From contig JAESQN010000015.1 in NCBI GenBank assembly GCA_016765135.1, forward strand, positions 62,001 to 126,000: 64,000 nucleotides of DNA. The letters run 5' to 3'. How positions within the stretch are numbered: position 1 is the first letter of the stretch; every line of letters begins with the position of its first letter. Source of the stretch: Robiginitomaculum sp. Lineage in GTDB: Bacteria > Pseudomonadota > Alphaproteobacteria > Caulobacterales > Maricaulaceae. The notes beneath the pieces are model-generated. The model saw only the letters and a program-made list of their open reading frames with translations. It had not been told where the DNA came from and did not search any database. The position numbers and the translations under genes are program-made. Shown in pieces: positions 62,726-64,000 of this stretch.

Positions 62726-62941
62726 ATGACACGGCATCAGGCAATGATGACATTAGGGCTTAATATGAGCGCACGCGAAGCAGACATACGTACTGCATGG
62801 CGGACCAAAGCCAAATTTTATCACCCCGATAGCCCCTACGGCAGTGTCAATGCATTTTTGAAATGCAAGCAGGCTTTCGAAACCCTGATCCCCCCCGCCC
62901 CACAACATATCCGCATCAGAGCCGGTTCCCGCGCTTTTTAA
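62726..62941 (+). CDS. Minimal J-domain protein (DnaJ domain only)
   Basis: The 71-residue product is little more than a J domain. A first helix is followed by the basic second helix (IRTAWRTKAKFY), then the invariant HPD at residues 33-35 and the third helix AFLKCKQAFETLI. The G/F-rich, zinc-finger and substrate-binding parts of DnaJ are absent. It could recruit and stimulate a DnaK-type chaperone at a particular site or client. GGAGGG lies six bases before the ATG at 62726, and TATAAT at 62708-62713 may be its -10. The longer reading from 62615 is unlikely. Confidence 0.82.
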   Translation: MTRHQAMMTLGLNMSAREADIRTAWRTKAKFYHPDSPYGSVNAFLKCKQAFETLIPPAPQHIRIRAGSRAF

Positions 62942-63006
62942 GGTTTTAGCTTCTGGGTTCAGAGAATTTACTGGCATGCTCGGTAGACCTGTCCTAGTTT
63001 GCCTTT

Positions 63007-64000
63007 ATGTCATATAACACATTTGGACATATGTTTCGTTTTACCACTTGGGGGGAGAGCCATGGGCCAGCCATTGGTTGTGTCATTGACGGCTGTCCGC
63101 CGGGGCTGGAGCTGGACGAAGCTTTCATTCAGACATTTCTTGATCAACGCAGGCCGGGCACATCAAAATTTGTCACCCAGCGCCAAGAAGCTGATCAGGT
63201 TAAAATCCTGTCCGGGGTGTTTGAGGGCCGCACCACCGGTACACCAATATCCCTACTGATAGAAAATACTGATCAACGTTCGCGGGATTACGGGGATATC
63301 AAAGATGTCTACCGGCCTGGCCACGCAGACCTTACCTATGATGCCAAATACGGGTTTCGGGATTACCGGGGCGGTGGACGTTCCAGTGCCCGCGAAACCG
63401 CCATGCGCGTTGCGGCGGGCGCGGTGGCCCGTAAGGTTCTGGGCGCGGGTGTGAACATTCGCGGCGCCTTGACCCAGATGGGCAGCAAGATGATTGACGG
63501 CGACAATTGGGATTGGAACGAGGTCGCGAAAAACCCGTTCTTTTGCCCGGACAAAAATATGGCCCATGAGTGGGCCGAATATTTGGACGCCCTGCGCAAG
63601 GACGGTAATTCGGTTGGGGCCATTGTTGAAGTACAAGCGGACGGTGTGCCAGCAGGCTGGGGTGCGCCGGTCTATGCTAAATTGGATACGGAGATCGCTG
63701 CCGCCCTGATGTCGATCAATGCTGCCAAGGGCGTGGAAATTGGTGCAGGTTTTGCGGCGGCCAGTTATAGCGGCACGGAAAATGCGGACGAAATCCGTAT
63801 GCGGGGCGGCAAGCCATATTTCTTATCGAACAATGCAGGCGGAATATTGGGCGGAATTTCTAACGGCGACACCATAGTCGCTCGCATGGCTATCAAGCCG
63901 ACATCGTCCATACTCACTCCGCGCAAAACTATTACGGCGAGCGGCGAGGAAACCGAAATCCGCACCAAAGGTCGCCACGACCCGTGCGTTGGTATTCGCG
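63007..64000 (+). CDS. aroC: Chorismate synthase, N-terminal part (runs off the window)
   Basis: The frame from the ATG at 63007 stays open to the end of the window and gives 331 residues; a full AroC is about 360. It catalyses the last shikimate step, 5-enolpyruvylshikimate-3-phosphate to chorismate, with reduced FMN. The family signatures are clear: [20 protein letters not shown] at the start, [14 protein letters not shown] at about 120 and the late stretch from [15 protein letters not shown] to AIKPTSS. No SD is evident before the start. Confidence 0.96.
   Translation, partial: MSYNTFGHMFRFTTWGESHGPAIGCVIDGCPPGLELDEAFIQTFLDQRRPGTSKFVTQRQEADQVKILSGVFEGRTTGTPISLLIENTDQRSRDYGDIKDVYRPGHADLTYDAKYGFRDYRGGGRSSARETAMRVAAGAVARKVLGAGVNIRGALTQMGSKMIDGDNWDWNEVAKNPFFCPDKNMAHEWAEYLDALRKDGNSVGAIVEVQADGVPAGWGAPVYAKLDTEIAAALMSINAAKGVEIGAGFAAASYSGTENADEIRMRGGKPYFLSNNAGGILGGISNGDTIVARMAIKPTSSILTPRKTITASGEETEIRTKGRHDPCVGIR

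Noticed and set aside
1-64000. CRISPR arrays, tRNA or rRNA genes, transposases, prophage genes
   Set aside because: I looked for evenly spaced repeats, tRNA-like TTCGANTC arms, and integrase or transposase motifs in all intergenic regions and frames and saw none.

Overview
The window reads as chromosomal DNA of a mid-GC alphaproteobacterium, most likely a marine or prosthecate lineage near Hyphomonadaceae/Maricaulales. This rests on the mutS-glnD-murJ-trpS gene order, adjacent clpS and clpA, many lipoprotein peptidases, a sigma/anti-sigma/TonB-receptor module and frequent starts without a Shine-Dalgarno (SD) sequence. The taxon is inferred, not proven. I saw no prophage, transposase, CRISPR array, rRNA or tRNA gene.

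Layout. 1-8.8 kb: the tail of an unknown gene, an ECF sigma factor, a FecR-type anti-sigma factor, a very large TonB-dependent receptor and an M16 lipoprotein protease. 8.8-14.5 kb: two tandem DUF885 lipoproteins and typA. 14.5-20 kb: a MarR regulator divergent from an aldehyde dehydrogenase, a palindromic repeat island, a small membrane protein with a DsbA-like isomerase, and an alkylation-repair neighbourhood (adaA divergent from a PEP-mutase-like gene and ogt). 20-28 kb: membrane and soluble pyrophosphatases, two hotdog thioesterases with a MATE exporter, a PAS-REC protein and an AmpG-like permease. 28-38 kb: mutS, glnD, murJ, trpS and a PCu(A)C copper chaperone in one run, then two overlapping M48 lipoproteins. 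38-42 kb: an accessory locus of four envelope or regulatory proteins. 42-50 kb: truA-fmt-def, clpA, clpS, a SPOR-tailed D,D-carboxypeptidase and panC. 50-64 kb: a DEAD-box helicase, a TPR protein divergent from a LysR regulator, rpmE, nrdA with a probable NrdR promoter, an S9 peptidase, a DJ-1-family protein, an AI-2E-family transporter, a pdxH cluster, a J-domain-only protein and the start of aroC.

The best candidate for an undescribed system is 38.3-42.2 kb. Two transcription units there, one for a secreted repeat/Arg-rich protein plus an outer-membrane barrel and one for a DUF6502-DUF5666 pair, each begin behind the same palindrome, TGGGA-N5-TCCCA, placed in or against the promoter. DUF6502 looks as if it contains winged-helix segments and could be the regulator; two of the exported products share Arg/Pro-rich tails. 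Other points of note are a TonB receptor with a second complete signal peptide and its own ribosome binding site in mid-gene, and two copies of a GGTGGATTA palindromic element that each sit between duplicated 3' ends of the neighbouring gene.
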